The notes under the pieces were generated by a model. The model ran no database searches and was not told the DNA's origin. It saw only the letters and a list, made by a program, of their open reading frames with translations. DNA of 64,000 bases from Syntrophaceae bacterium (GTDB lineage Bacteria > Desulfobacterota > Syntrophia > Syntrophales > PHBD01). Positions 1 to 8,693 of the stretch are shown here, one piece after another. The stretch spans positions 844,936 through 908,935 of the forward strand of contig JABLXX010000001.1 of NCBI GenBank assembly GCA_013177825.1. The letters are read 5' to 3'. How positions within the stretch are numbered: the stretch's first letter is position 1; every line of letters begins with the position of its first letter. The translations under genes and the position numbers were made by a program.

Positions 1-537
1 CGGTTCCTCCTGCCCCGGGCGGAGTCGAGGAACCGGATCATCGTCGCGAAGTTCCTGGTCACGCTTCTTTATACGGCCTTGATGGTGCTTTTTATCGGCG
101 TCCTCACCCTGGGGCTCTCCCTGGCCGTCTTCGGAGGAGGGGATCTCCTGGTTGTGAAGCGGGGGCTTACAGTCATCCCGGAGGCGGTCCTGCCGGCCCA
201 TTTTCTCCTAGCCTGGGGCCTCGCCATCCTGAGCATGTTCGTCGTCTCCGCCATGTGCTTTCTTTTCTCCGCCTTCACGGACAACTCCATCGGCCCCATC
301 GTGGCCACCATGGCCGTCATCATCATCAGTCTCATCATCATCACGCTGCCCTTCGAGCTGTTCCAGGCCATCCGGCCCTGGCTTTTCGTGAACTACTTCG
401 ATACCTGGCAGAAGGTCTTCGCCGATCCCGTCCCCTGGGATGAGATCATGAGAAACGTCTGGATCCTGCTGGGCTTTACGGTCCTCTTCTTTTCCATGAC
501 CCTGGCCTGGTTCAACCGCAAGGACATCCTGTCATGA
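1..537 (+). CDS. ABC-2 type transporter permease, C-terminal part (5' truncated by window)
   Basis: The frame is open from base 1, so the N-terminus lies outside the window; 178 residues are visible. It begins with the cytoplasmic segment typical of ABC-2 permeases (an LLPRAESRNRIIVAKF stretch, matching the family pattern of R-x-LLxxPxSRxxIIxxK). At least four strongly hydrophobic segments follow (about residues 20-45, 60-90, 95-120 and 145-165). The family exports substrates across the inner membrane together with an ATPase subunit, presumably encoded upstream. The stop codon overlaps the ATGATG start of the LolA-like gene, so the two are co-transcribed. Such pairs are common in exporters that also act on lipoproteins, but the substrate cannot be read from the sequence. 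Confidence 0.75.
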   Translation, partial: RFLLPRAESRNRIIVAKFLVTLLYTALMVLFIGVLTLGLSLAVFGGGDLLVVKRGLTVIPEAVLPAHFLLAWGLAILSMFVVSAMCFLFSAFTDNSIGPIVATMAVIIISLIIITLPFELFQAIRPWLFVNYFDTWQKVFADPVPWDEIMRNVWILLGFTVLFFSMTLAWFNRKDILS

Positions 538-1289
538 TGAATCCGAAAAGAATGTCACCCATGCTTCTCGCGGCGCTTGTTCTGGCGGCCGTCCTCGGGT
601 CGGGATGGGTGCCGACGCCTGCGGGGGCCGCCGGGCCGGATCCGGTCAGGACGTTTACGGAGGTTGTCCGTCCCTACGAAGGCATCCGGGATTACACGGT
701 CCGGATCCAGGCGAAGATCCGGATTCCCGATTTCCGGGTTCCCGACTTTGCCGCCAGGGTCTACTTCAAGCAGCCCGACCGCTTCCATCTGGAGACGAAG
801 AACTTCGCTCCCCTGCCGCGGGGGGCCGCCCTCTTCGACCCGGCACGCTTCCGGCCGGAGAAGAACCGCATTGTCTGGCTGGACGCCGAAGCGGCGGACG
901 GTGTTCCGGCGGATGTGTTCCGTGTGGAGCCTCTGGAGGAGAAGGGGCGGATCCGGTCGCACCGGGTCTGGGTCGGCGGGAGTCCGAAACGGATCCTTCA
1001 GGTGGAGAGCCTTTCGGTCCAGGGAGGCAAGGCCCTGGCCAGGATCCGTTATACCCTGGTCCGGCAGGGAGACGAAAGTCTCTGGCTGCCGCAGCGGGTG
1101 GACGTGCAGCTGACCTTCCCGGAGAGAGGCGTCCGTTCGCCTGAAAATCCCTTTTACAGCCAGGACAGCCCTGTCTCCCGGGGCATGGCCCGCCTGGAGA
1201 ACATGCCCGCGGAGGGATCCGTCGCAATCACCTATGCCGGCTGGACCTGGAACACGGGTCTGGACGACGCGCTGTTCAAAAAGAAGTGA
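534..1289 (+). CDS. LolA-like periplasmic lipoprotein-carrier family protein
   Basis: This 251-residue protein has an N-terminal signal peptide (hydrophobic core MLLAALVLAAVLG, probable cleavage after PTPAGAA). The rest is beta-rich with phrases seen in LolA/outer-membrane-lipoprotein-sorting proteins: an early 'YxxxxDYTVRIQAKIRIPD', 'ARVYFKQPDRFHLET' and a late 'SLWLPQRVDVQLTF'. LolA-fold proteins are half-barrels that carry a lipid or lipoprotein through the periplasm. It overlaps the preceding ABC-2 permease gene by 4 bp, so export followed by periplasmic handling of a hydrophobic cargo is a reasonable inference. It is not canonical LolA, and the family assignment rests on pattern only. 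Confidence 0.6.
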   Translation: MMNPKRMSPMLLAALVLAAVLGSGWVPTPAGAAGPDPVRTFTEVVRPYEGIRDYTVRIQAKIRIPDFRVPDFAARVYFKQPDRFHLETKNFAPLPRGAALFDPARFRPEKNRIVWLDAEAADGVPADVFRVEPLEEKGRIRSHRVWVGGSPKRILQVESLSVQGGKALARIRYTLVRQGDESLWLPQRVDVQLTFPERGVRSPENPFYSQDSPVSRGMARLENMPAEGSVAITYAGWTWNTGLDDALFKKK

Positions 1290-1390
1290 CCGCGCCCGGG
1301 TGGCCGGATTGCGCCGGTGATCCCGCGCCCTTCGGATCCGCCTTCGGGAGTCGGTCTTGCGTTCATTAAAAGAATGAAAAGGAGGAACGG

Positions 1391-1882
1391 ATGAAAAGAG
1401 GGTGGCTGGCGATTTCGGTGCTGCTGGTTTTCTGGGCGGGGACGGCCCTGGCAGGGGAACAGATGATCATCACGTTTCAGGACGGGAGGACGCAGAGTTT
1501 CGATACGGGCACGATCCTCCGGATCGAGTTCCAGACGGCCGGCGCATCGTCCGGTTCGATGCCTGCGCTGACGGGTTGCTGGACGGGTCGCTTCCGGGGG
1601 ACCGACACCAGCGGCTATGCCATGGACATCAACCTGAGGGAAACAGACGGCCGGGTCGAAGGGGGATACGCTTACTACCACCGGGGACAGCAGAGACAAG
1701 TGACTGCGGTCATCGCGGATGCCACGATCACGGGTCGAGTCCTCCGGGGGACCTGGAGGCAGGTGTCGGGCATCCCCGCAGAAGGACGTTTCGAATGGAC
1801 ATGGCTGCCGGGATCCGAGTGCCAGGCGTTCGAGGGGAGCTTCGACGGGACCCGGTTCTGGCGGCGGATGACGCGGCAGTAG
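1391..1882 (+). CDS. Secreted protein of unknown function
   Basis: This 163-residue protein is preceded by a clear AAAAGGAGG ribosome site 6 bases before ATG. It has a classical signal peptide (WLAISVLLVFWAGTALAG, cleavage after ALA). The mature part starts with a short 'MIITFQDGRTQSFDTGTIL' segment, like the C-termini of several periplasmic proteins where a strand-turn-strand precedes a helix. It continues as a mainly beta region with 'LTGCWTGRF' and a late 'FDGTRFWRRM'. Two cysteines, in 'TGCWTG' and 'GSECQAF', could form a disulfide. No catalytic motif is visible. It stands between the LolA-like gene and the metal exporter, about 100 bp from the first and 88 bp from the second. Confidence 0.6.
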   Translation: MKRGWLAISVLLVFWAGTALAGEQMIITFQDGRTQSFDTGTILRIEFQTAGASSGSMPALTGCWTGRFRGTDTSGYAMDINLRETDGRVEGGYAYYHRGQQRQVTAVIADATITGRVLRGTWRQVSGIPAEGRFEWTWLPGSECQAFEGSFDGTRFWRRMTRQ

Positions 1883-1969
1883 GCGGGCGATGGTGATCCC
1901 CGGTCCCCGTTTGCCCGGGTTCACCGGCTCGTTCAGCACCTGAAGCGTTTGGAAGAAAGGAAGGCATGA

Positions 1970-2959
1970 ATGGGAGCCGACGGACATTCCCACACCCATT
2001 CCCACTTCGGAGACCTGTCCTCCCGGACGTCCTTCCGCCTGTTTCTCTCCCTGGGCATCACGCTTGTGTTCGTGGCCGTCGAGGCGCTGGCGGGGCTCTG
2101 GGCGAACAGCCTGGCGCTCCTGTCGGATGCCGGGCACAACCTGACGGACGCCGTCGCCCTGGGCCTGAGCTGGTACGCCGTCCAACTCGGCAACCGGCCT
2201 GCCCATGCGGGCAAGACCTTCGGCTACCATCGGGCGGGCATTCTCGTCGCGCTGTTCAATTCCACCACCCTGGCCGTGATCGCGCTCAGCATTTTCTATG
2301 AAGCCTGGCACCGATTCCTGTCGCCGCCGCCGGTACAGGCGGGCATTCTGATCGTCGTCGGAGCAGTGGCTTTCCTGGTGAATGCCGGAACGGCCTGGCT
2401 GGTTCGAGAGGGCAGCGAGCACGACCTGAACCTGAAGAGCGCCTTTCTTCACCTGATGGGCGATGTTTTTTCGACGCTCGGGGCGGTACTGGCGGGCGTC
2501 GTCATCTTCTTTACGGGGCTGAACTGGCTGGATCCCCTGGCGAGCGTACTGATCGGCGCGCTGATCCTGTGGAGTGCCTGGAGCATTCTCCGCGACGTGC
2601 TGGACATCCTCCTGGAGGCCACCCCCCGGGACGTCGATATGGACGGGGTCGTCGCCGATCTGCTGGACGTCTCCGGCGTGCGCGGGGTTCACGACCTGCA
2701 CGTATGGAGCATTACGCAGAGCATGCGGGCCCTCTCGGCGCACATCCTGACGGACGACATTTCCATCAGCGGCGGGGCGCTCATTCAGCGGGCTATCCAG
2801 GAAAGGATCGGCCTCAGGTACGGTATCGCCCATGTGACGCTGCAGTTGGAGTGTGCCGGCTGCGAACCCGACCGGCTCTATTGCGACCTGAACGGATTGA
2901 ATCATGCTTGCCGGGGGGCCGGCGGGGAAGCAGGGGAACTGCCGGGAACCGGGCCTTGA
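1970..2959 (+). CDS. Cation diffusion facilitator (CzcD/ZitB-like) metal exporter
   Basis: This 329-residue inner-membrane protein begins with a His-rich stretch (HSHTHSHF) before TM1. About six TM segments follow, spread over residues 20-200. Both halves of the CDF zinc site are visible: SDAGHNLTD in TM2 and HLMGD in TM5 (an HxxxD pair in each). A C-terminal cytoplasmic domain of CDF type follows ('GVHDLHVWSIT', 'HVTLQLE'). The family exchanges Zn2+, Cd2+ or Co2+ for protons. The C-terminus also carries 'CAGCEPDRLYC', a possible extra metal site. An AAAGGAAGG site precedes the chosen ATG. The gene appears to stand alone. Confidence 0.9.
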   Translation: MGADGHSHTHSHFGDLSSRTSFRLFLSLGITLVFVAVEALAGLWANSLALLSDAGHNLTDAVALGLSWYAVQLGNRPAHAGKTFGYHRAGILVALFNSTTLAVIALSIFYEAWHRFLSPPPVQAGILIVVGAVAFLVNAGTAWLVREGSEHDLNLKSAFLHLMGDVFSTLGAVLAGVVIFFTGLNWLDPLASVLIGALILWSAWSILRDVLDILLEATPRDVDMDGVVADLLDVSGVRGVHDLHVWSITQSMRALSAHILTDDISISGGALIQRAIQERIGLRYGIAHVTLQLECAGCEPDRLYCDLNGLNHACRGAGGEAGELPGTGP

Positions 2960-2989
2960 CGAAGGCTCCGGCGGGACGGCCTGGCGGCG

Positions 2990-4186
2990 TCAGCGGATGC
3001 GGACGGGATGCGGGATGGCGGAAGACGGGCGGCCGGGTCCGGAGAGATAGCGATCATAGATGGAGCGGACGACGTCTTCTCCCAGGGACAACAATTCATT
3101 GGCATGGAAGCCCACGGGATTGCGCTTCCGGTAGTCTCTGACGGGGTAGTCTTCCAGGACCCTCCGGCGGTTCAGCACCAGGATCTCTTTTTCCCCCTGC
3201 CGGCGGATCTCCACCAGGTATCGGTTCCGGGCGCAGTATTTCAGGAACCGGCGGACCTTTTCCAACAGCCGGCGATGATCCAGCAGGTCCGGATCGAGAT
3301 GAGGCAGGACGTGCGCCCTGACCCGCTCGTGGATGTCCCGGACGATCTCCTCCAGCGCCGCCAGGAATCGCTCCTTCTCCACGGCGACCGTTTCGGCGGC
3401 GCCGTCCTGAATCTCCGCCAGGCGCTTCAGGTAGTAGGCCGCGATCTGGCTGAAGGTGATCGTGTGGAGATGCTGGAGGGTATCGAAGAGGAGGAGGTTG
3501 AATTCCTCCTTTGGCTTCCTGGCGAAGAAGGGCCTCCCCACCCGGATGAAAACGTCCTTGGAGCCCCGGACGAGGCGGTCCACCTTCACGTTGATCGGCA
3601 GGATATAAACCTTTTCCCGGGCGTTCTCGAAGGCGCCCTCCACCACCTGGAAGGCGGCGCTCCGGATCTTCTTGAGTCCACCGAACCCCCAGGTCGTTCC
3701 CTCCGGGAAAATCAGCGTGGATAATCCCCCGGCGGCGGCCTCCCGGAATTTCCCGACCTGCTCGTCGATGGCCTGGTGCAGGGCTTGCCGTTTCGTGTCG
3801 AGGTGTTCGATGAAGGGCCGCTCGATGGACGTGAGCTGCATCGTCCGGAAAACGGCCAGGGGCAGTCCCGTCCGGTCCAGGAGCAGGAGGATGGAGCGCA
3901 GAAATCGGTTCCCCTGGGCGAAGTTCATGGAGAGGTAGCGTCCGCCGAGGAAATCGTTCTTGGCCATGATCAGGAAGTCGGGCTTGGGATGCAGGGCGTA
4001 GTACACCCGGGAGAGGGAAGGGATCTCGTAATAGCTGTCGTGGGTGACGGTGATCAGGGCCGGAGTCGGGATCTCCCGGAGGTTTTCCTTCCCTTTCAGG
4101 TGCGGCCTCTGGCGCATGATACGGGAGGCCAGGAAAAATGCGAAGATGACGAAATTGTAGAAAATACCCTTGTGTTTGCTGGACAT
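2990..4186 (-). CDS. PlsC-like 1-acyl-glycerol-phosphate acyltransferase family protein
   Basis: About 398 residues. Acyltransferase blocks are recognisable: a variant of block I reads VTHDSYYEIPS, giving His-x4-Glu where the family has His-x4-Asp, and block III reads IFPEGTTWG. Other PlsC-like landmarks are 'IMAKNDFLGGRYLSMNFAQGNRF' split around residues 70-95, and 'ILPINVKVDRL'. The long C-terminal part (about residues 220-398) is helical and unusual for PlsC. The start is ambiguous: ATG at 4186 gives the sequence SSKHKGIF, while ATG at 4210 has a weak GGAAG upstream. It lies 55 bp downstream of the histone-deacetylase-like gene on the same strand. The likely role is acyl transfer to a lipid acceptor at the inner membrane, with the exact substrate unknown. 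Confidence 0.7.
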   Translation of the reverse strand: MSSKHKGIFYNFVIFAFFLASRIMRQRPHLKGKENLREIPTPALITVTHDSYYEIPSLSRVYYALHPKPDFLIMAKNDFLGGRYLSMNFAQGNRFLRSILLLLDRTGLPLAVFRTMQLTSIERPFIEHLDTKRQALHQAIDEQVGKFREAAAGGLSTLIFPEGTTWGFGGLKKIRSAAFQVVEGAFENAREKVYILPINVKVDRLVRGSKDVFIRVGRPFFARKPKEEFNLLLFDTLQHLHTITFSQIAAYYLKRLAEIQDGAAETVAVEKERFLAALEEIVRDIHERVRAHVLPHLDPDLLDHRRLLEKVRRFLKYCARNRYLVEIRRQGEKEILVLNRRRVLEDYPVRDYRKRNPVGFHANELLSLGEDVVRSIYDRYLSGPGRPSSAIPHPVRIR

Positions 4187-4241
4187 GGTTTCTATTGCCG
4201 GGAGCCTCATGCACTTCCGGTATCGGCAGTCCGGCCCGGCG

Positions 4242-4988
4242 TCAGCCCTCCTCCATCCCCTCGATGAAGGCCAGGACGTTCTGTCCCAGCACACCGTGGT
4301 TGTATCCGCCCTCGAGGATTCCGAAACAGCCGCCCCCGTGCTCCCGGGCCGCCCGGCGGACCATCTTCCCCATGTTCCGGTAGTCTTCCGTGGCCAGCAG
4401 TCCGCCCCAGTCCTCCAGGTGGTTGTCGAACCCGGCGGAGACGCCGATGAGGTCCACTTTCTCGGCGAAGAGCTTCTGTTCGACTTCCCGGAGATACTTC
4501 GTCCGCTCCGCCGCGGACGGATTGTGGATCGTCACGTAGCCGCGGCCGCCCAGGATATTCACCGTTCCGTCGCCGAAGTGGAGGTCGAAATCCAGAACGT
4601 GGGCCTTTTCGATGAGTCCCTCGCGCTTGAGCTTCTCCAGGGCGATGGCCATGTTGTTGAAGTAGCAGAACCCCCAGGCGCTGCCGGAGGAGGCATGGTG
4701 CCCCGGAGGCCGGATGAGGGCGAAACAGGGCTCCGTCAGGCCGGTCATGGCCGCCTGGACGGCGCCGCCGGCGGCCAGGGCGGCAATGTCGTAGAGGCGC
4801 TCGCGGCGCACTTCCTCAATGTGGGACGGGGTGTGAACGGCGGCGATGTCCTCCGGGGACGCCGGGACGGCTTCGACAAGCTCCGCTTTGCCCCGGATCG
4901 CTTTCAGGACGGACTCCACGCGGCCCGTGGCGGCCGCGGGATCTGCAACATAAGATTGATGGAAATCCTTGTGAAAGATAACCTTCAT
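4242..4988 (-). CDS. Histone deacetylase/acetoin-utilization-fold deacetylase, short form
   Basis: This 248-residue protein has the zinc hydrolase signatures of the histone deacetylase superfamily: RPPGHHA (catalytic His pair), GFCYFNN, DFDLHFGDGT (zinc-binding Asp and His) and SAGFDNH, then LEGGYN near the C-terminus. At 248 residues it is shorter than the usual 300-380, mainly at the N-terminus. Bacterial members remove acetyl groups from polyamines, acetoin-related compounds or protein lysines. The substrate here cannot be inferred. It precedes the PlsC-like acyltransferase gene on the minus strand and follows MazG by 91 bp. It is the first of two such proteins in the window. Confidence 0.88.
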   Translation of the reverse strand: MKVIFHKDFHQSYVADPAAATGRVESVLKAIRGKAELVEAVPASPEDIAAVHTPSHIEEVRRERLYDIAALAAGGAVQAAMTGLTEPCFALIRPPGHHASSGSAWGFCYFNNMAIALEKLKREGLIEKAHVLDFDLHFGDGTVNILGGRGYVTIHNPSAAERTKYLREVEQKLFAEKVDLIGVSAGFDNHLEDWGGLLATEDYRNMGKMVRRAAREHGGGCFGILEGGYNHGVLGQNVLAFIEGMEEG

Positions 4989-5079
4989 GACGATGCCTCC
5001 CCGGGGTGAGGCTCAGGAGGAATGCCTCCTGTGCCGAGCTGTCGCCGCCCGTCTTCTCTTCAGACCGGCCCGGCGGGGT

Positions 5080-5901
5080 TCAACGGTCTTTGGATTCCTC
5101 CCACAGAAGGTCCATTTCCTCCATGGATGCCGAGGCCGGAGATTTTCCCCGGCGGCCCAGCTCCCGTTCGATGAACCGGAAACGGTCCCTGAACTTCGCG
5201 GTGGCTGCCTCCAGCGCCTCTTCCGCTTCGACGGAGGCGTGGCGGGCCAGGTTCACCACCGAGAACAGGAGGTCGCCGATCTCTTCGCTCACCCGGTCCG
5301 GGGAGCCGTGGGCAAGAGCCTCCTCCAGTTCCTTTGTTTCCTCACGGACCTTGTCCAGCACGCCGGCGGTATCGGTCCAGTCGAAGCCGACCCGGGCGGC
5401 CCGCCGTCCCGTCTCCTGGGCCTTCCGGAGGGCCGGCATGGAGCGGGGGATTCCGTCGAGGATCCCTCCGGGCTCGCCGTTGACCGCCTTCTCGCCCTTC
5501 TTGATTTCATCCCAGTTGGTCTTCACCTCCGCGGCGTCGCGAACGGTGACGTCCCCGAAGACATGGGGGTGGCGCCGGATCATCTTTTCCCGGATCTCCG
5601 CCGTCACATCCGCCAGCCGGAAAGAGCCGTCCTCTTCGGCGAGAACGACCAGGAAGAGGATCTGGAACAGCAGGTCGCCAAGCTCCTCCCGGAGCGCCGC
5701 CGGCTCTTCTCCGGCCAGGGCGTCCAGGACCTCGTAGGCCTCGTTCAGGAGATAGCGGCCGAGGTCTTTCTTTCCCTGGGCCCGGTCCCAAGGGCATCCA
5801 TCGGGGGAGCGCAGGGTCCGGATCAGGTCAAGGAGCGCATCGATACCGTTTGGGTCAGGCGTTGAAAACGCGCCGCTCCGTCCTCCTCCTGTGCCGGTCA
5901 T
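5080..5901 (-). CDS. mazG: Nucleoside triphosphate pyrophosphohydrolase MazG
   Basis: This 273-residue protein is close to the usual full length of about 260 and consists of two MazG domains. The N-terminal domain has 'LRSPDGCPWDRAQ', the acidic helix 'LLNEAYEVLDAL' and 'ELGDLLFQILFL'. The C-terminal one has the catalytic EExxE...ExxD pattern ('VREETKELEEAL' then 'EEIGDLLFSVVNL'). Between them 'RHPHVFGD' and 'NWDEIKKGEK' are diagnostic of MazG. The enzyme hydrolyses NTPs and dNTPs to monophosphates with release of pyrophosphate and is linked to nucleotide house-cleaning and ppGpp control. It heads the minus-strand group with the deacetylase and the acyltransferase. Confidence 0.93.
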   Translation of the reverse strand: MTGTGGGRSGAFSTPDPNGIDALLDLIRTLRSPDGCPWDRAQGKKDLGRYLLNEAYEVLDALAGEEPAALREELGDLLFQILFLVVLAEEDGSFRLADVTAEIREKMIRRHPHVFGDVTVRDAAEVKTNWDEIKKGEKAVNGEPGGILDGIPRSMPALRKAQETGRRAARVGFDWTDTAGVLDKVREETKELEEALAHGSPDRVSEEIGDLLFSVVNLARHASVEAEEALEAATAKFRDRFRFIERELGRRGKSPASASMEEMDLLWEESKDR

Positions 5902-6252
5902 TGAATGGATTCTCCCCGCAGCGGCCGGGCTTGTTCGTGTTTCCGAATTTCCCAGGCTCCGGGGGGGACCCTAACATATCCGCCCCGGGCTGACAACGGG
6001 TCGTTTCCAGCCGCCGGAGTCCGCTGGGAATGAAGGCGGAAAGCCTGAGAAGGGTCCCCGGGTTCGGTCACGCCCGGTGAAGGGGATGGGTTCGGGGGCA
6101 GTTTCCCTTGACAGTCCCCGGACCGGTCTGTTAACCATGGTATCCATCGGGGCGACGGACGGCCCGGCGCCGTTCTTCCCTTCCGCCCCCTTCCGGAACT
6201 GGAACCTGACCCATAAACCTGTGCGCCAGCGGCCTATCCCGGAGGCTCTTCG
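5902..6252. other. Divergent intergenic region between mazG and the liv operon
   Basis: Both flanking genes read outward from this 351 bp stretch, so it should hold promoters for each. I see one -35-like TTGACA on the plus strand, annotated separately. Nothing convincing is visible for mazG, and I see no coding sequence with a ribosome site. Confidence 0.5.
6108..6136 (+). promoter_or_regulatory. Possible sigma-70 promoter of the liv operon
   Basis: A perfect TTGACA hexamer (6108-6113) is followed 17 bases later by TTAACC, a poor -10 element. It lies about 115 bp upstream of livM. The -35 is strong but the -10 is weak, so this is tentative. Confidence 0.3.
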
Positions 6253-7323
6253 ATGGACATGAAGCGGGATTATTACGAGGATATCCGGCTCTTCGGGAGC
6301 GTCGTGGTCCTCTTCTGGTCTCTCCTTCTGCTGGCTTTCCTCTACACCCTGCCCCTGTATCTGCCCGCATACCGCTTCTATCTGCTGAACCTGATCCTGG
6401 TCCATGTGATCCTGGCTGTGGGGCTCAACATCCTGGTCGGCTACACGGGCCAGATCTCTCTCGGACATGCGGGATTCTTCGCTATCGGCGCCTACGCGAC
6501 GACCCTGCTCATGGCCAGGCTGGAGGTTCCCTTCTTCCCCGCCCTCCTGTCGGCGGCCTTTATCGCCGCGGCCTTCGGCTTCCTGGTGGGACTCCCGGCG
6601 CTTCGCCTGGAGGGCCCCTACCTGTCCATCGCCACGCTTGGGTTCGGTCTCACCATCACGCATGTCATCGGGCACGCGGAGGTCTTCGGCGGGCGAACGG
6701 GGCTCCAGGCGCCGCCCCTGGATCTCGGAATTCCGCAGCTAGGCTGGAGCTTCATCCTGGAGACCGATCTGGGGAAATACTACCTGATCCTGACCATCGC
6801 CGTCCTGATGGTAACCGGCGCCGTCAACCTCATGAAGACCCGGGTGGGCCGCTCGTTCGTGGCCATCCGGGACAGCGACATCGCCGCCGAGGTCATGGGG
6901 GTCAACCTGATGGCCTACAAGACCCTCTCGTTCGCTGTCAGCGCATTCTATGCCGGCGTTGCCGGGGGGCTTTTCGGGTTCATCCTGGGATTCTTCAATC
7001 CCGAGCCCTTCAACCTCATCCTGTCCATCGTGTTCCTCGTGATGGTCGTCGTAGGAGGCCTGGGATCGACCTTTGGATCCATCGTAGGGGCGACGCTCAT
7101 CACCTGGCTGCAATACGATCTCCTGAAGAACATCCGGGAAATGCCGCTGGCGGGCCCGTTCCTGCTGGATCTGTCGGACCGCTGGTTCACCGTCGTCGGC
7201 CTGGAAAATTTCAACAGCATCATCCTCGGTCTCGTCATGATCGCCATTGTCCTCTTCGAGCCCCTGGGGATGTTCGGAGTGTGGCTCCGCGTCAAGAAGT
7301 ATTGGAGAACATGGCCGTTCTGA
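6253..7323 (+). CDS. livM: Branched-chain amino acid-type ABC transporter permease LivM
   Basis: This 356-residue inner-membrane permease has about nine to ten hydrophobic helices and the LivM signatures 'LNILVGYTGQISLGHAGFF', 'GPYLSIATLGFG', 'GRTGLQAPP' and 'MGVNLMAYKTLSFAVSAFYAG', with 'VVVGGLGSTFGSIVGA' near the C-terminus. The start is supported by GGAGG seven bases upstream. It opens an operon with livH, an NTF2-like gene, livK, livG, livF and an acyl-CoA synthetase. Liv-type systems import branched amino acids, amides or aromatic and aliphatic acids. The acyl-CoA synthetase at the end of the operon favours a carboxylic acid substrate here, but that is an inference. Confidence 0.92.
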   Translation: MDMKRDYYEDIRLFGSVVVLFWSLLLLAFLYTLPLYLPAYRFYLLNLILVHVILAVGLNILVGYTGQISLGHAGFFAIGAYATTLLMARLEVPFFPALLSAAFIAAAFGFLVGLPALRLEGPYLSIATLGFGLTITHVIGHAEVFGGRTGLQAPPLDLGIPQLGWSFILETDLGKYYLILTIAVLMVTGAVNLMKTRVGRSFVAIRDSDIAAEVMGVNLMAYKTLSFAVSAFYAGVAGGLFGFILGFFNPEPFNLILSIVFLVMVVVGGLGSTFGSIVGATLITWLQYDLLKNIREMPLAGPFLLDLSDRWFTVVGLENFNSIILGLVMIAIVLFEPLGMFGVWLRVKKYWRTWPF

Positions 7324-7330
7324 GGTGCCT

Positions 7331-8203
7331 ATGATCGGACAGCTGATTGTCGAGGGACTCGCCATCGGGGCCTGCTACGGCCTCTTTGCCGTCGCCGTGG
7401 TGATTATCTACAAGACCTCGGAGGTGATCAACTTCGGCCAGGGCGAAATGGCCATGTTCGCCACGTTCGTGGCGTACCATATGCTCACGTACTACGGCGC
7501 TCCGTTCTGGGCGGCCTTTCTTCTGACCCTGGGGTTCGCAGCGCTCCTGGGGGCGGCCGTGGAATTCCTGTTTCTCCGCCCGGCGAAGAATCCGAGCATC
7601 CTGGGGCTGATCGTCATCACCCTCGGGGCCGAGATGCTGCTCATGGGGCTCGCCAGCTGGAAGTGGGGGGCCGAGCAAAAGTCCTTCTCGCTGCCGTGGT
7701 CCTACATGTCGATTCACGAGCCCGTTCCGGGCATCATCATCAGTGACTGGGCCATCGCCGTCTTCCTGACGGCCGGGACGATCGCGGGCCTCCTGTACGT
7801 CTTCTTCCGTTTCACGAAGCTCGGCATCGCCATGCGGGCGACCCAGCAGAACCAAAACGCCGCCAAGATCATGGGCATCCGGACCGAGCGGGTCTTCGCC
7901 TTTTCCTGGGGGCTCAGCTCCATCATCGGGACCGTTGCGGCGATGTTCTTCGCCGCCAGGGCGACCCTGGACCCGGCCTTCATGATGGAGCCCTTCCTCC
8001 GGGCATTCGCCGCGGCGGTCCTGGGGGGGCTGACGAGCATTCCCGGTGTGCTCGTGGGGGGGGAGATCCTGGGACTGATCGAAAACCTCTTCGGATACAT
8101 GTGGCCCCAGTGGAAGCCCATCGTCGCCTTCGTCATCATCGTGCTCGTCCTGTGCATCCGCCCCAGCGGTCTCTTTGCCCGGCATTTCGTGAAGAAGGTG
8201 TAG
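7331..8203 (+). CDS. livH: Branched-chain amino acid-type ABC transporter permease LivH
   Basis: The chosen ATG lies 8 bp after the livM stop and has GAGGTG just upstream, giving 290 residues, the normal LivH length. LivH hallmarks are visible: 'LAIGACYGLFAVAVVIIYKT', 'EVINFGQGEMAMFATFV', 'MRATQQNQNAAKIMGI' (the cytoplasmic coupling loop) and 'AFAAAVLGGLTSIPGVLVGG'. About eight TM segments. It forms the membrane heterodimer with LivM. The frame runs further upstream, into livM, but that extension is not needed. Confidence 0.92.
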   Translation: MIGQLIVEGLAIGACYGLFAVAVVIIYKTSEVINFGQGEMAMFATFVAYHMLTYYGAPFWAAFLLTLGFAALLGAAVEFLFLRPAKNPSILGLIVITLGAEMLLMGLASWKWGAEQKSFSLPWSYMSIHEPVPGIIISDWAIAVFLTAGTIAGLLYVFFRFTKLGIAMRATQQNQNAAKIMGIRTERVFAFSWGLSSIIGTVAAMFFAARATLDPAFMMEPFLRAFAAAVLGGLTSIPGVLVGGEILGLIENLFGYMWPQWKPIVAFVIIVLVLCIRPSGLFARHFVKKV

Positions 8204-8204
8204 G

Positions 8205-8693
8205 ATGAAGGCGGATCGCAAGAGAATGCGGCGACCAGGTGTACAAAAAAGGGGCCTGGCGGTCCTCGGGGGACTGGTGATTCTGGTTACATTGCTCTGG
8301 ATGACCGCCGCCGCATCGGAATCGGAAGAGGCATCGACCGGTGAAATCAGTGCCGTCGAGCAGGCGGCCCGGGCGTACCTGGAAGCGGAGGCCCGGCGGG
8401 ACTTCGAGGCCGTCTGGGCGTTCCTGGCGCCTTCCTCGGTGTATCGCGACACCCATGATTACCGGTCATATCGGGAGGAGGCCGTCCGGTCCCCGGTCCG
8501 CATCGTGCGCTTCACGATTCTCCGGGTGACCTCTCTCCGGCCGAATCACGACCCGGCCCGGTTTCCGAGAGTCGAGCGATTTGCCGAGGTGGAGGTGGAC
8601 CTGGTGCTTTTCTATACCGATACGGAGACCCGGACGGATGTGAATTACCGCTTCACGTTCATCCGGGAGGGAGGGAGGTGGTACAAGGGGTAG
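8205..8693 (+). CDS. Membrane-anchored NTF2-like protein inside the liv operon
   Basis: This 162-residue protein starts two bases after the livH stop. A basic N-terminus and one hydrophobic segment (about residues 16-36) act as signal or anchor. The remainder resembles SnoaL/NTF2-type alpha+beta cone domains: a helix 'AVEQAARAYLEAEARRDFEAVWAFLAPSS' (two parts), then strands ending in 'YRFTFIREGGRWYKG', the usual closing strand of that fold. No catalytic residue set is evident. Its place between the permease and binding-protein genes is unusual for liv operons. A role in periplasmic ligand handling is only a guess. Confidence 0.6.
   Translation: MKADRKRMRRPGVQKRGLAVLGGLVILVTLLWMTAAASESEEASTGEISAVEQAARAYLEAEARRDFEAVWAFLAPSSVYRDTHDYRSYREEAVRSPVRIVRFTILRVTSLRPNHDPARFPRVERFAEVEVDLVLFYTDTETRTDVNYRFTFIREGGRWYKG

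Noticed and set aside
1232-2905. A 557-codon minus-strand frame over the secreted protein and the metal exporter
   Set aside because: The opposite strand encodes a clear CDF exporter and a signal-peptide protein. The minus-strand product has no motif.
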